Origin: an uncultured Oscillospiraceae bacterium
Lineage (GTDB): Bacteria > Bacillota > Clostridia > Oscillospirales > Oscillospiraceae
Length of the DNA: 18,047 bases
NCBI GenBank assembly: GCA_910587395.1
Contig: CAJULJ010000054.1
Span: forward strand, 1 to 18,047
Direction: 5' to 3'
Position numbers and translations under genes: made by a program. Positions 5,119 through 12,561 of this stretch are shown here, in pieces. The notes under the pieces are model-generated. The model was given only the letters and a program-made list of their open reading frames with translations. It was not told the origin of the DNA and did not search any database. How positions within the stretch are numbered: position 1 is the stretch's first letter; every line of letters starts with the position of its first letter.

Positions 5119-6312
5119 TCACAGCGACAGGATGAATTGCAAGGCGGTCCGGGGGGTCTGCGCTCCGTGAAACCGCTCCCAGGCCACGGCCTGACGGTGG
5201 AGCTCCTCCCGGTCCAGCTTGACCTCGCGCTGGTCCGCCAGCATATCCACCAGGGCCAGGAACTCGGTCTTGCTCAGCCCCTGGAACAGCACCCGGAGCC
5301 CAAACCGGTCCGCCAGCGAGGTTTTTTCCCGGATGGTCTCGGACCGGTCCATCTCGTTCCCCGCCCGCTCGGAGATGGTCTGCCGCACCAGGTGGCGGCG
5401 GTTGGAGGTGGCGTAGACGGCCACGTTCTGGGGGCGGCGCTCCACGCCGCCTTCCAGAATGGTTTTAAGTACCGAATAAGTCGGGTCGTCCCGGTCAAAG
5501 GTCAGGTCGTCGATGAACACGATGAACTTCTGACGCCGCCCGTCCAGCTTCCGGATCAGGGCGGGTAGGCCGCCCAGGTCCGCCTTGTCCGCCTCAATGA
5601 GCCGAAGCTCCTCCATTCCCGGCAGGGTGAGCAGATGTTTCACCGTGGCGGATTTGCCCGTGCCGCTCTCGCCATAGAGCAGGACGTTGTTCACATACCG
5701 GCCCTCCGTCAGGGCGCGGGTGTTGCGCTCCACTTCGCCGCGCTGGCCGCCGTAGCCCAAAAGCTGCTCAGAGGAGGGGCAGTCCGGGTGGGCCACTGGG
5801 ATGAGCTTGCCCTGTTCCCACACAAAGGCCCGGTACCGGGCGAACAGGCCGGCGCCCTCTTCCCGGTAGGCGTTCGTCAGCCGCTCAAAGGAGAAGGGCA
5901 CTCCCTGCCGCCACCGGGGCAGGGAGGTGAGCACTCCCTGGTAGTCGCTGTCCAGCAGCTTGCTGAGATGGGCCAGCCATTTGTCGCAGTCCACGCTGGC
6001 CAGCAGCTCAAAGGTGGAGATGTCCAGCTTGGCCGCCTGTTCCAGAGCCGGGTCCCCGCCGCCCCGCTCGGCCAGCAGGGGATAGGGTCCCTCCGACCAG
6101 CGCAGAGCGTCCCCCAGCCAATGCCCCAGGCCGGCAAAGCCCTCCAGACGGAGCTGGTAAAACAGATCGGTATACGCCTCCAGCCCGCCCAGGCCGTCAC
6201 CCTGGGCGGCGCTGGTGAGCAGCCGCAGGGCGTGCTCCATCACCGGCTGGGTGAGCACGTCTTTATATGCCGTCACGCCCCGCAGGGCGGCAAGCATGGT
6301 TTTGATATTCAT
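5119..6312 (-). CDS. DUF815-family AAA-type ATPase
   Basis: This is a 397-aa protein starting at ATG 6310-6312, with GAGGTGAT upstream and a good promoter just before that. An open frame continues to 6924 but crosses the promoter and the divergent gene and is rejected. The N-terminal 180 residues are helical and have no motif I recognise. The C-terminal half is a P-loop ATPase: Walker A GESGTGKS at 214-221, Walker B FIVFIDDL at 263-270, sensor-1 YATSNRRH at about 300-307 and a likely arginine finger in SLADRFGLR at 332-340. This layout fits the widely distributed DUF815 family of uncharacterised ATPases. It is cytoplasmic, with no membrane segment. The neighbouring ATP-grasp operon is divergent, which may or may not mean a shared role. 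Confidence 0.85.
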   Translation of the reverse strand: MNIKTMLAALRGVTAYKDVLTQPVMEHALRLLTSAAQGDGLGGLEAYTDLFYQLRLEGFAGLGHWLGDALRWSEGPYPLLAERGGGDPALEQAAKLDISTFELLASVDCDKWLAHLSKLLDSDYQGVLTSLPRWRQGVPFSFERLTNAYREEGAGLFARYRAFVWEQGKLIPVAHPDCPSSEQLLGYGGQRGEVERNTRALTEGRYVNNVLLYGESGTGKSATVKHLLTLPGMEELRLIEADKADLGGLPALIRKLDGRRQKFIVFIDDLTFDRDDPTYSVLKTILEGGVERRPQNVAVYATSNRRHLVRQTISERAGNEMDRSETIREKTSLADRFGLRVLFQGLSKTEFLALVDMLADQREVKLDREELHRQAVAWERFHGAQTPRTALQFILSL

Positions 6313-6333
6313 CGCTATCACCTCGCGAGGGAT

Positions 6334-6362
6334 ATTATACGGTATTTTGATTCGAATGGCAA
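6334..6362 (-). promoter_or_regulatory. Promoter of the DUF815 ATPase gene
   Basis: On the minus strand TTGCCA (6357-6362) and TATAAT (6334-6339) are separated by 17 bases, ending about 22 bases before the start codon. Confidence 0.85.
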
Positions 6363-6415
6363 TCCCTTGGCGGGCTTCATATTTCTCGCTCCAACAGGTG
6401 ACGGAAACGCCGCCC

Positions 6416-6444
6416 TTGCAATCGGCGGCGGGCTTTGCTATAAT
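6416..6444 (+). promoter_or_regulatory. Promoter of the ATP-grasp/PHP/deacetylase operon
   Basis: TTGCAA (6416-6421) and TATAAT (6439-6444) are separated by 17 bases. The ATG at 6475 follows with GGAGG between. This promoter is back-to-back with the ATPase promoter. Confidence 0.85.
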
Positions 6445-6474
6445 ATTTTCCAATACGCACGAGGGAGGCCGGTT

Positions 6475-7581
6475 ATGAGAACTGTAGTCATCACGGACGG
6501 AAAATACCGGTCCTCCATCGCCGCCGCCCGGATGCTTGGCCGGGGAGGGAATCGGGTCGTGGTCACCCAGACCCGGGGCGATCTGACCCTGGAGCCGCCG
6601 GTATTCTCTTCCCGGTTTGTCGGCCGGGGCCGCTGGCTGGCCGGCTCGGTGAATGACCCGGATTACCCGAACTGGCTGTGTGAGCTGCTGAGGGAATATG
6701 ACCACCCGGTGCTGTTCTGCGTTGGGGCGGCTTCGCTCAACGCCGTATCCCGCCGGCGGGAACGGTTTGCCCAGGTGTGTGATTTCCTGATCGCTCCCCC
6801 TGATGTGCTGGACGCCCTCAATGACAAGGAGACAGTCCACCGGCGGTGCGGGGAGCTGGGGATTCCTGTCCCCAGAGAGTACGGCGGTGAGCCGGATGCG
6901 TATCCCGTTGTCATCAAGCCCCACTGTGGAGAAAAATTCGGTTTAAAGGCAAAGGACCGCTACGCCGTGGCGAACAATGCCCAGGAATACGCCGCCAAGC
7001 TGTCCGCCATGTCGAAGCATGACCCCCATCCCATCGTCCAGCAAAAGGTTGAGGGCGCGGGCGCCGGAGCCAGCCTGCTGCTGGACCGGGACAGCCGCCT
7101 CATCGCCGCTTTGTGCCATCGGAGGATTCGGGAGTATCCCGCCTCCGGCGGGCCGTCCACCTGCTGCGAAAGCTTTTACGATGAGACGCTTATTGATCAG
7201 GCGTACCGCCTGCTGGCCTCCTTTGGGTTTGTTGGTATGGCAATGGTGGAGTTCAAGGGACCCTATATATTGGAGGTAAATCCCCGTGTATGGGGCAGCT
7301 TTCCCATGACCGAGCGGGCGGGCAGTCCCTTTGCCTGCCGCTACGCCCGGGCTGCGGCGGGAGAGCGGCTGGACTATAGCCCCCAGGATTACGAAACAGG
7401 CGTACGGATGCGCTTCACCCTCAACGACGGCGCGGCCATGCTCGACTACCTGCGCCACGGGAGGCCCGGTCCCTTTTTCCAGGGGATGGCCGACTGGTTC
7501 CGGGCTGAAGAGGCCCTGTCCGCAAAGGACGACCCCGCGCCCCTGCGCCGTTATCTGCGCAATACGCTTCTGAGAAGGTAA
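6475..7581 (+). CDS. ATP-grasp ligase (predicted carboxylate-amine ligase)
   Basis: This is a 368-aa protein with GGGAGG just before ATG 6475. Residues 1-110 form a Rossmann-like pre-ATP-grasp domain (VVITDGKYRSSIAAARMLG). The ATP-grasp fold follows: NDKE at 116-119, the nucleotide lysine in VVIKP (K148), then MVEF (E259) and LEVNPR (266-271), which supply the Mg-ATP carboxylates. This resembles the predicted ATP-dependent carboligases of COG3919, often found near polysaccharide genes. Such enzymes activate a carboxylate as acyl-phosphate and join it to an amine or thiol. There is no signal peptide, so it should act in the cytoplasm. It is the first gene of a three-gene operon, ending 2 bases before the PHP gene. 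The substrate is unknown. Confidence 0.85.
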   Translation: MRTVVITDGKYRSSIAAARMLGRGGNRVVVTQTRGDLTLEPPVFSSRFVGRGRWLAGSVNDPDYPNWLCELLREYDHPVLFCVGAASLNAVSRRRERFAQVCDFLIAPPDVLDALNDKETVHRRCGELGIPVPREYGGEPDAYPVVIKPHCGEKFGLKAKDRYAVANNAQEYAAKLSAMSKHDPHPIVQQKVEGAGAGASLLLDRDSRLIAALCHRRIREYPASGGPSTCCESFYDETLIDQAYRLLASFGFVGMAMVEFKGPYILEVNPRVWGSFPMTERAGSPFACRYARAAAGERLDYSPQDYETGVRMRFTLNDGAAMLDYLRHGRPGPFFQGMADWFRAEEALSAKDDPAPLRRYLRNTLLRR

Positions 7582-7583
7582 TT

Positions 7584-8303
7584 ATGGAGATTAAACTGGA
7601 TTTACATGTCCATTCCCAGCATTCGCCGGATGGGATCATGACAATTGAGGAAATCGCGGCCCTGGCCAAAGCCAGGGGGTTGAACGGCGCGGCTGTCTGC
7701 GACCACGATCTGGCCTTGCTGAACGTGCCCGAATTTGACGATTTCCTCATCATCCCCGGCATTGAGGTGTCCACTCAGTTCGGCCATCTGCTGGGGCTGT
7801 TTGTCACCGCTCCGGTGGAGACGCGGGACTTTTTTGAGGCGGTGGAGATCATCCATGCCCAGGGGGGGATGGCGGTGCTGGCCCACCCCTTTGAGCACAG
7901 CCGGGACGGCTCCCGGCTGGCACCCGCTGTGCCGTTACTGGATGGGGTGGAGGTCTGGAACAGCCGGGCGGAGCGCAAAATCCACGACGCCAACCGTCTG
8001 GCGGCCAGCTTTGCCCAGGTGTGCCGCCTGCGGCCCTTTGGGGGAAGCGACGCACACTGCCCCCAGGAGGTTGGCAACGGCTTCACCTTGACGGAGGGGG
8101 AGGCGCTGACCCTGGCGGCGGTCAAGGCCGCTTTGCGGGAGGGAAATCTCCGCGCCCAGGGCCGCAGAAGCCGCGCGTGGTACGCCGCCCGGAGCCAGCT
8201 CACCAAGCGGAGCAAAACCGGGGCCAGGCCCTTGTCGTATGCCAAATGGGCGGCCTTTGCCGCCAAATGCTGTCTACAGGATATTTTCGGGAGAGGAGAC
8301 TGA
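7584..8303 (+). CDS. PHP-domain metal-dependent phosphoesterase
   Basis: This is a 239-aa protein starting at ATG 7584, with AGAAGG inside the end of the previous gene. It carries the full PHP motif set: HVHSQHSPDG (H8, H10, H13), CDHD (D40, H41), GIEVST (E61), AHPFE (H101) and GGSDAH (D156, H158), which together bind two or three metal ions. PHP proteins of this small, free-standing kind are phosphoesterases on small molecules or nucleotides, like the TrpH/YciV group. The C-terminal 50 residues are basic and lie outside the catalytic core. Only 2 bases separate it from each neighbour, so co-translation with the ATP-grasp and deacetylase genes is almost certain. It might dephosphorylate a pathway intermediate. 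Confidence 0.9.
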   Translation: MEIKLDLHVHSQHSPDGIMTIEEIAALAKARGLNGAAVCDHDLALLNVPEFDDFLIIPGIEVSTQFGHLLGLFVTAPVETRDFFEAVEIIHAQGGMAVLAHPFEHSRDGSRLAPAVPLLDGVEVWNSRAERKIHDANRLAASFAQVCRLRPFGGSDAHCPQEVGNGFTLTEGEALTLAAVKAALREGNLRAQGRRSRAWYAARSQLTKRSKTGARPLSYAKWAAFAAKCCLQDIFGRGD

Positions 8304-8305
8304 GC

Positions 8306-9586
8306 ATGTCGCTCATCGTAAAGATTGGGAAAAAGGGGAAGCGGCTGGTGAAAAAGCTGCTTCCGGAGGAGAAGCACCATCTCAGCTGCACCCGCCGCAT
8401 CGAGCGGGTCAAAACCGCCAGACGCGTCTGCGCCATGACCTTTGACGACGGGCCCATGGATCTGCCCGCCTCCCCGGACCGCTTTGGGGGCAGAGCGCTC
8501 ACCGACGTGCTGCTGGACATCCTGGCGGAATTCGGGGCCAGGGGCACCTTTGACGTGATCGGCGACACCAGCGAGAACTACCCCGATCAGGCGGGGAAGC
8601 CGGGCAGCGCCGCCTGGGGCGGAATCAAGTTCGACCACTATCCCGACATCGGCCGGGACGACAAGGGAGGCGTGGTCCACAACGACCGGCTGGTCCGCCG
8701 CATTCTGGAGGAGGGCCATCAGATCACCAACCATGGCTACCGGCACATTATCTTTGGGAAGAAGCCCTTTGTCTACGGGGCACGGGAGTACCTGGGCAGC
8801 GTGGACAAGGCGGTGGACGATCTGAACAAGCTGCACCAGCTCATGGAGGAGCGGTACGGCTATTCCATCGCCATGACCCGTCCGCCCCACTATGTGGATC
8901 AGATGCAGGACGGATTCACCAGCTATGACGTGTGCGACCGGCTGGGTTATCAGTACATGGCGGCCTCCTTCGACGGGGCGGGGTGGCTGCCCTCCACGCT
9001 GTCCGACCCGGACGCGGCGCTGGAGGCGGAGGTGAACGCCATGGTGGAGCCCATGAAAAGGGCGCTGGAGAGGGACCCGGACTTTTTCTGCGGGCAGATC
9101 ATCTTCCAGAAGGACGGCTATAACATGGCAAAGCGCACGCCGGTGGCCTTTGGGCTGCGCAGGCAGCTGGAGCTTTTGAAGGCGTACGGCTATCAGGTGG
9201 TGACGGTGGCCGAGATGATGGAGGAAAGCCCCTTTGCCGATGTGGGCCGGGAGGACCCGCTGTTTGAGAAGCTGTGCCGGCTGCAAAACGATCGGGCGGT
9301 GGCCTATTCCGACAATCATGTCCGGCTGGACCAGCCCATGACCTGGGGGGAGCTGGCCATGCTGCTGGCACCCAAGAAGGAGGCTATGGGCCGCCGGTGG
9401 GCAAAGATCCGCCGGACGGGAAAGCATGAGGATGCCTGCTGCGGCGCGCTGGAATGGTGCGTGGAGCAGGGATTGATCCCCAGGGGGACAAAATCCGGCG
9501 GTTTCGTCAACGCCGTGCCCGGCGGGTATTTTGGTCCGGTGGAGGGGTTTACCCGGCGGGAAGTGTACGGCGCTTACCGGGAATGA
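8306..9586 (+). CDS. NodB-type deacetylase with SLH-like tail
   Basis: This is a 426-aa protein with GAGAGGAG before ATG 8306, starting 2 bases after the PHP stop; a frame open further upstream is a shadow. Polysaccharide deacetylase (CE4) motifs are TFDDGP (45-50), NHGYRH (142-147, the two metal histidines) and RPPHY (192-196). The family removes N-acetyl groups from amino-sugar polymers or lipids in a metal-dependent way. There is no signal peptide or membrane helix: the N terminus is basic and amphipathic, so it may act on a cytoplasmic or membrane-face substrate. The last 110 residues (about 315-426) look like two degenerate S-layer-homology repeats (DNHVRLDQPMTWGELAMLL; ALEWCVEQGLIP then FTRREV), which is odd in a protein that does not appear exported. 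Confidence 0.85.
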   Translation: MSLIVKIGKKGKRLVKKLLPEEKHHLSCTRRIERVKTARRVCAMTFDDGPMDLPASPDRFGGRALTDVLLDILAEFGARGTFDVIGDTSENYPDQAGKPGSAAWGGIKFDHYPDIGRDDKGGVVHNDRLVRRILEEGHQITNHGYRHIIFGKKPFVYGAREYLGSVDKAVDDLNKLHQLMEERYGYSIAMTRPPHYVDQMQDGFTSYDVCDRLGYQYMAASFDGAGWLPSTLSDPDAALEAEVNAMVEPMKRALERDPDFFCGQIIFQKDGYNMAKRTPVAFGLRRQLELLKAYGYQVVTVAEMMEESPFADVGREDPLFEKLCRLQNDRAVAYSDNHVRLDQPMTWGELAMLLAPKKEAMGRRWAKIRRTGKHEDACCGALEWCVEQGLIPRGTKSGGFVNAVPGGYFGPVEGFTRREVYGAYRE

Positions 9587-9593
9587 ATGCGAA

Positions 9594-9626
9594 GGGTCCC
9601 CGGCGTCCGATGGACGCCGGGGACCC
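9594..9626. terminator. Perfect 15-bp hairpin after the deacetylase operon
   Basis: Bases 9594-9608 are exactly complementary to 9612-9626 around a 3-nt loop, beginning 8 bases after the stop codon. There is no T-run on either side, so it may be an RNA stabiliser or a hairpin-only terminator. Confidence 0.6.
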
Positions 9627-9720
9627 TGGTACGTTACGCGGAAGGTGAAATTGGGGCATGGGCCGAAACCGGCTCATATTGTGCTTGCTGGAGATTGCTT
9701 CAAGAGAATTTCTTTCAGGC

Positions 9721-9749
9721 TTGAAAACCAAAGCGGACTCTGGTATAAT
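9721..9749 (+). promoter_or_regulatory. Promoter of recD2
   Basis: TTGAAA (9721-9726) and TATAAT (9744-9749) are separated by 17 bases, and the start codon at 9785 follows with GGAGGG between. Confidence 0.85.
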
Positions 9750-9784
9750 TACATAAAACGTTTGTTTGGATTGGAGGGCTGGCC

Positions 9785-12016
9785 ATGCCGGAGGATATGG
9801 CGGCGCTGACGGGGCAGAACCAGGTGTCGGGCACGGTGACCGCCGTGCTGTTCTGCAACGAGGAGAACGGCTACACCGTGCTCAAGCTGGACTGCGCCGA
9901 ACGGGGAGAGATCACAGCGGTGGGCTGCATGCCCGGCGTGGCCCCCGGCGAGGCGCTGGAGCTGGAGGGCGCCTGGGGCCGCCACCCCAGCTACGGCGAA
10001 CAGTTCAAGGCGGAGGTGGTGGTGAGGCGTATGCCCGTGGGGGAGAAGGCGGTGTTTGAATATCTGGCCTCCGGAGCGGTGAAGGGGATCCGCATGGGGC
10101 TGGCAAGGCAGATCGTGGACCGTTTCGGGGAGGACGCCCTGGCCATCATTGAGAACGATCCGGAGCGGCTGTGTGAAATCCGCGGCGTGTCCCCCAAACG
10201 GGCCCGGGCCATCAGCGAGGATTTCCGGCAGAAGATGGGGATGCGCCGTCTGGCGGAATTTTTGTCCGAGCACAAGCTGCCCTTGTCCGCCGCCATGCCC
10301 CTCTATAAGCGGTTCGGCGACATGGCGGTGGACGTGGTCCGCGACAACCCATACCTGCTGGCCGACCGCTCCCTGGAGATCCCCTTCGCCCAGGTGGACT
10401 CGCTGGCCATCGAGCTGGGCGTGGCGGGGGACGACCCACAACGGGTGGAGTCCGCCCTGATTTTCGAGCTGGACCATAACGCCGACAACGGCCATGTCTT
10501 TCTGCCGGAACACAAGCTTTTAAACGCCACCGCCGCCCTCATCGGGGTGGAGGGGGAATGCCTCACCGAGGGACTGGACGCCCTCATTGAGCGGGGCGAG
10601 GTGATTCGGGAGGACATCGCCGGGGTGACGGCCTGCTACCCGGCGGGACTGTACGGAGCGGAGCGCTACGTGGCCATGAGGCTGGGGGAGATGTGCACGA
10701 CAGAGATTACGCCGCCGCAGGGGTTGGGCGGGCTCATCGACGCCATCCAGCGGGAACAGGGGATTCGGTACGCCCGGCAGCAGCGTATCGCCGTGGAGCT
10801 GGCCGCCAGCCGTCAGGTGATGCTGCTCACGGGCGGGCCGGGGACAGGTAAAACCACCTCACTGCGGGGAGTGCTGGCTCTGTTTGAGACGCTGGGGCTG
10901 GAAACAGCCCTGGCCGCGCCCACAGGCCGGGCAGCCAAGCGGATGGGGGAGACCTGCGGCGCGGAGGCGCTGACCATCCACCGGCTGCTGGAGACGAAAA
11001 TGGACCCCTTCACCGGCCAGCTGGCTTTTACAAAAAACCAGGACGACCCGCTGGAGGCGGACGCGGTCATCGTGGACGAGACGTCTATGGTGGACGTGTC
11101 CCTCATGGCGGCGCTGCTGGCGGCGCTGCGGGGGGACTGCCGGCTGGTGCTGGTGGGGGACCCGGACCAGCTGCCCTCGGTGGGGCCGGGAAACGTGCTG
11201 GACCATCTCATCCGGTCCGGAGTGGTGCCCGCGGTGTCGCTGACAGAGATTTTCCGTCAGGCCAGGGAGAGTGCCATCGTCATGAACGCCCACGGGGTGA
11301 ACCGGGGGACTGTGCCGGAGCTGAAAAACAAGAGCAAAGACTTCTTTTATATGGGCCGGAGGGACGCGGCCAAGACGACGGACACCATTGTGGAGCTTTG
11401 CAAGACCCGTCTGCCCCAGAACATGGGCATTCCGCCGGAGCAGATTCAGGTATTGACCCCCACCCGCAGGCGGGGAGCGGGCACCGCTGCGCTGAACCGA
11501 GCTTTGCAGGAGGCGCTGAACCCCGCCGCCGACGGAAAGGGAGAGCGGCCCTTCGGCGCTTACATCTTTCGGGAGGGCGACCGGGTGATGCAGGTGAAGA
11601 ACAACTACGACCTGTTCTGGGAGGACCCGAACACCGGAGCCAAGGATCTGGGTGTATTCAACGGCGACATCGGCACCATTCTGGAGGTGGATGCCGGAGG
11701 GGTCACCGTGTCCTTTGACGGACGTCTGGTGGCCTACCCCCCGGAGCTGCTGGGGGAGCTGGAGCCCGCCTACGCCGTCACCGTCCACAAGGCCCAGGGC
11801 AGCGAGTACCGGGCGGTGATTCTGGCGCTCAGCGACGTGCCGCCGTCCCTGCTGGCGCGGGGTGTGCTGTACACCGCCATCACCCGGGCCCGAGAGCTGT
11901 TCATTCTGGTGGGCAGCGGGGAGCTGATGGCTCAGATGGTGGCAAACGACAGGCAGGCGCGGCGGTATTCCGCCCTGCGCACCAGATTGCTGCGGGAGAC
12001 GGGGCAGGAGGCGTGA
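9785..12016 (+). CDS. recD2: RecD2-type SF1B DNA helicase
   Basis: This is a 743-aa protein, the usual RecD2 length. Residues 1-90 form the OB-like N-terminal domain, and about 90-330 the helix-hairpin-helix-rich region (IRGVSPKRARAI near 132-143). The helicase core follows: Walker A GGPGTGKT at 350-357, motif II VIVDETS at 428-434, motif III LVGDPDQLPSVGPG at 456-469, motif V VTVHKAQGSEY at 665-675, and motif VI TAITRARE at 697-704. RecD2 is a 5'-3' helicase of bacteria lacking RecBCD and works in DNA repair and replication-fork maintenance. It has its own promoter and is followed after 4 bases by a SnoaL-like gene. The sequence is intact and normal. Confidence 0.95.
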   Translation: MPEDMAALTGQNQVSGTVTAVLFCNEENGYTVLKLDCAERGEITAVGCMPGVAPGEALELEGAWGRHPSYGEQFKAEVVVRRMPVGEKAVFEYLASGAVKGIRMGLARQIVDRFGEDALAIIENDPERLCEIRGVSPKRARAISEDFRQKMGMRRLAEFLSEHKLPLSAAMPLYKRFGDMAVDVVRDNPYLLADRSLEIPFAQVDSLAIELGVAGDDPQRVESALIFELDHNADNGHVFLPEHKLLNATAALIGVEGECLTEGLDALIERGEVIREDIAGVTACYPAGLYGAERYVAMRLGEMCTTEITPPQGLGGLIDAIQREQGIRYARQQRIAVELAASRQVMLLTGGPGTGKTTSLRGVLALFETLGLETALAAPTGRAAKRMGETCGAEALTIHRLLETKMDPFTGQLAFTKNQDDPLEADAVIVDETSMVDVSLMAALLAALRGDCRLVLVGDPDQLPSVGPGNVLDHLIRSGVVPAVSLTEIFRQARESAIVMNAHGVNRGTVPELKNKSKDFFYMGRRDAAKTTDTIVELCKTRLPQNMGIPPEQIQVLTPTRRRGAGTAALNRALQEALNPAADGKGERPFGAYIFREGDRVMQVKNNYDLFWEDPNTGAKDLGVFNGDIGTILEVDAGGVTVSFDGRLVAYPPELLGELEPAYAVTVHKAQGSEYRAVILALSDVPPSLLARGVLYTAITRARELFILVGSGELMAQMVANDRQARRYSALRTRLLRETGQEA

Positions 12017-12020
12017 CAAG

Positions 12021-12440
12021 ATGGACGAGCGGGAACAGAAGCTGCAGACCTGGTTTGAGATGTGGCTGCGCCAGTCGGACGAGGGCGCGGAGGCGCTGTT
12101 TGACCAGGACGCGGTATACATTGAGAGCTGGGGGCCGGAGTACCATGGGCTGGAGAAGATCCGCCACTGGTTCCGGGAATGGAACACCCGGGGCGTGGTC
12201 TTGCGATGGGACATCCGGCAGTTTTTTCACAAAGAGGACCAGACCGTGGTGGAGTGGGTCTTTGAGAACCGGATGGGAAGCGGAACGGAGGAGGCCTTTG
12301 AGGGCATGACACTGGCGCGCTGGACGGCGGAGGGGAAGATTTGCTTTTTGCAGGAGTTCGGCTGCAATCAGAACCGCTATGATCCCTATGAAAACGGTCC
12401 GGAGCCCCGATTTCGGGATGAACAGGCCATGTGGTTCTAA
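12021..12440 (+). CDS. SnoaL/NTF2-like small protein
   Basis: This is a 139-aa protein with AGGAGG in the end of recD2 and ATG 12021 only 4 bases after its stop. The N-terminal helix (QKLQTWFEMWLRQ), the Asp-rich turn FDQDAVYIESWGPEYHGLEKIRHWF, and the following beta strands with alternating hydrophobics are typical of the cone-shaped SnoaL-like/NTF2 fold. Such proteins bind small hydrophobic molecules or act as small enzymes. The substrate cannot be told from sequence. There is no signal peptide. It probably shares the recD2 transcript, but a functional link to DNA repair is not evident. It is followed by the promoter of lysA. Confidence 0.8.
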   Translation: MDEREQKLQTWFEMWLRQSDEGAEALFDQDAVYIESWGPEYHGLEKIRHWFREWNTRGVVLRWDIRQFFHKEDQTVVEWVFENRMGSGTEEAFEGMTLARWTAEGKICFLQEFGCNQNRYDPYENGPEPRFRDEQAMWF

Positions 12441-12494
12441 ATTCCTTGCTCCACTTTACACGGTGGACGGCGGCCCAAAGCCGCCATTCGACGG

Positions 12495-12523
12495 TTGACA
12501 ACTGGAAAAAAATCCGATATGAT
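12495..12523 (+). promoter_or_regulatory. Promoter of lysA
   Basis: TTGACA (12495-12500) and TATGAT (12518-12523) are separated by 17 bases, 38 bases ahead of the start codon. A short GGCGGC/GCCGCC hairpin lies just upstream at 12469-12485. Confidence 0.85.
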
Positions 12524-12561
12524 AAAGGACGCAAATCCAATGCACCCAAGGAGACAGACAG

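Noticed and set aside
5635..6474. Open frame extending the ATP-grasp gene about 280 codons upstream
   Set aside because: It runs antisense through the DUF815 ATPase gene and both promoters; the ATG at 6475 has a good ribosome binding site and begins the domain where family members start.
7775..9427. Very long antisense open frame opposite the PHP and deacetylase genes
   Set aside because: The plus strand carries complete catalytic motifs of two families; the antisense product is low-complexity His/Leu/Pro-rich, typical of shadows in GC-rich genes.
10859..12214. Long antisense open frames opposite recD2
   Set aside because: All helicase motifs are on the plus strand; the antisense frames have no ribosome binding site or recognisable domain.
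12469..12485. GGCGGC/GCCGCC hairpin as a terminator of the recD2 transcript
   Set aside because: Six pairs only and no T-run; too weak to call.
12540..12548. ATGCACCC just ahead of lysA as a fifth copy of the repeat near rpsI
   Set aside because: A lone copy of an 8-base word 10 kb away is easily due to chance.
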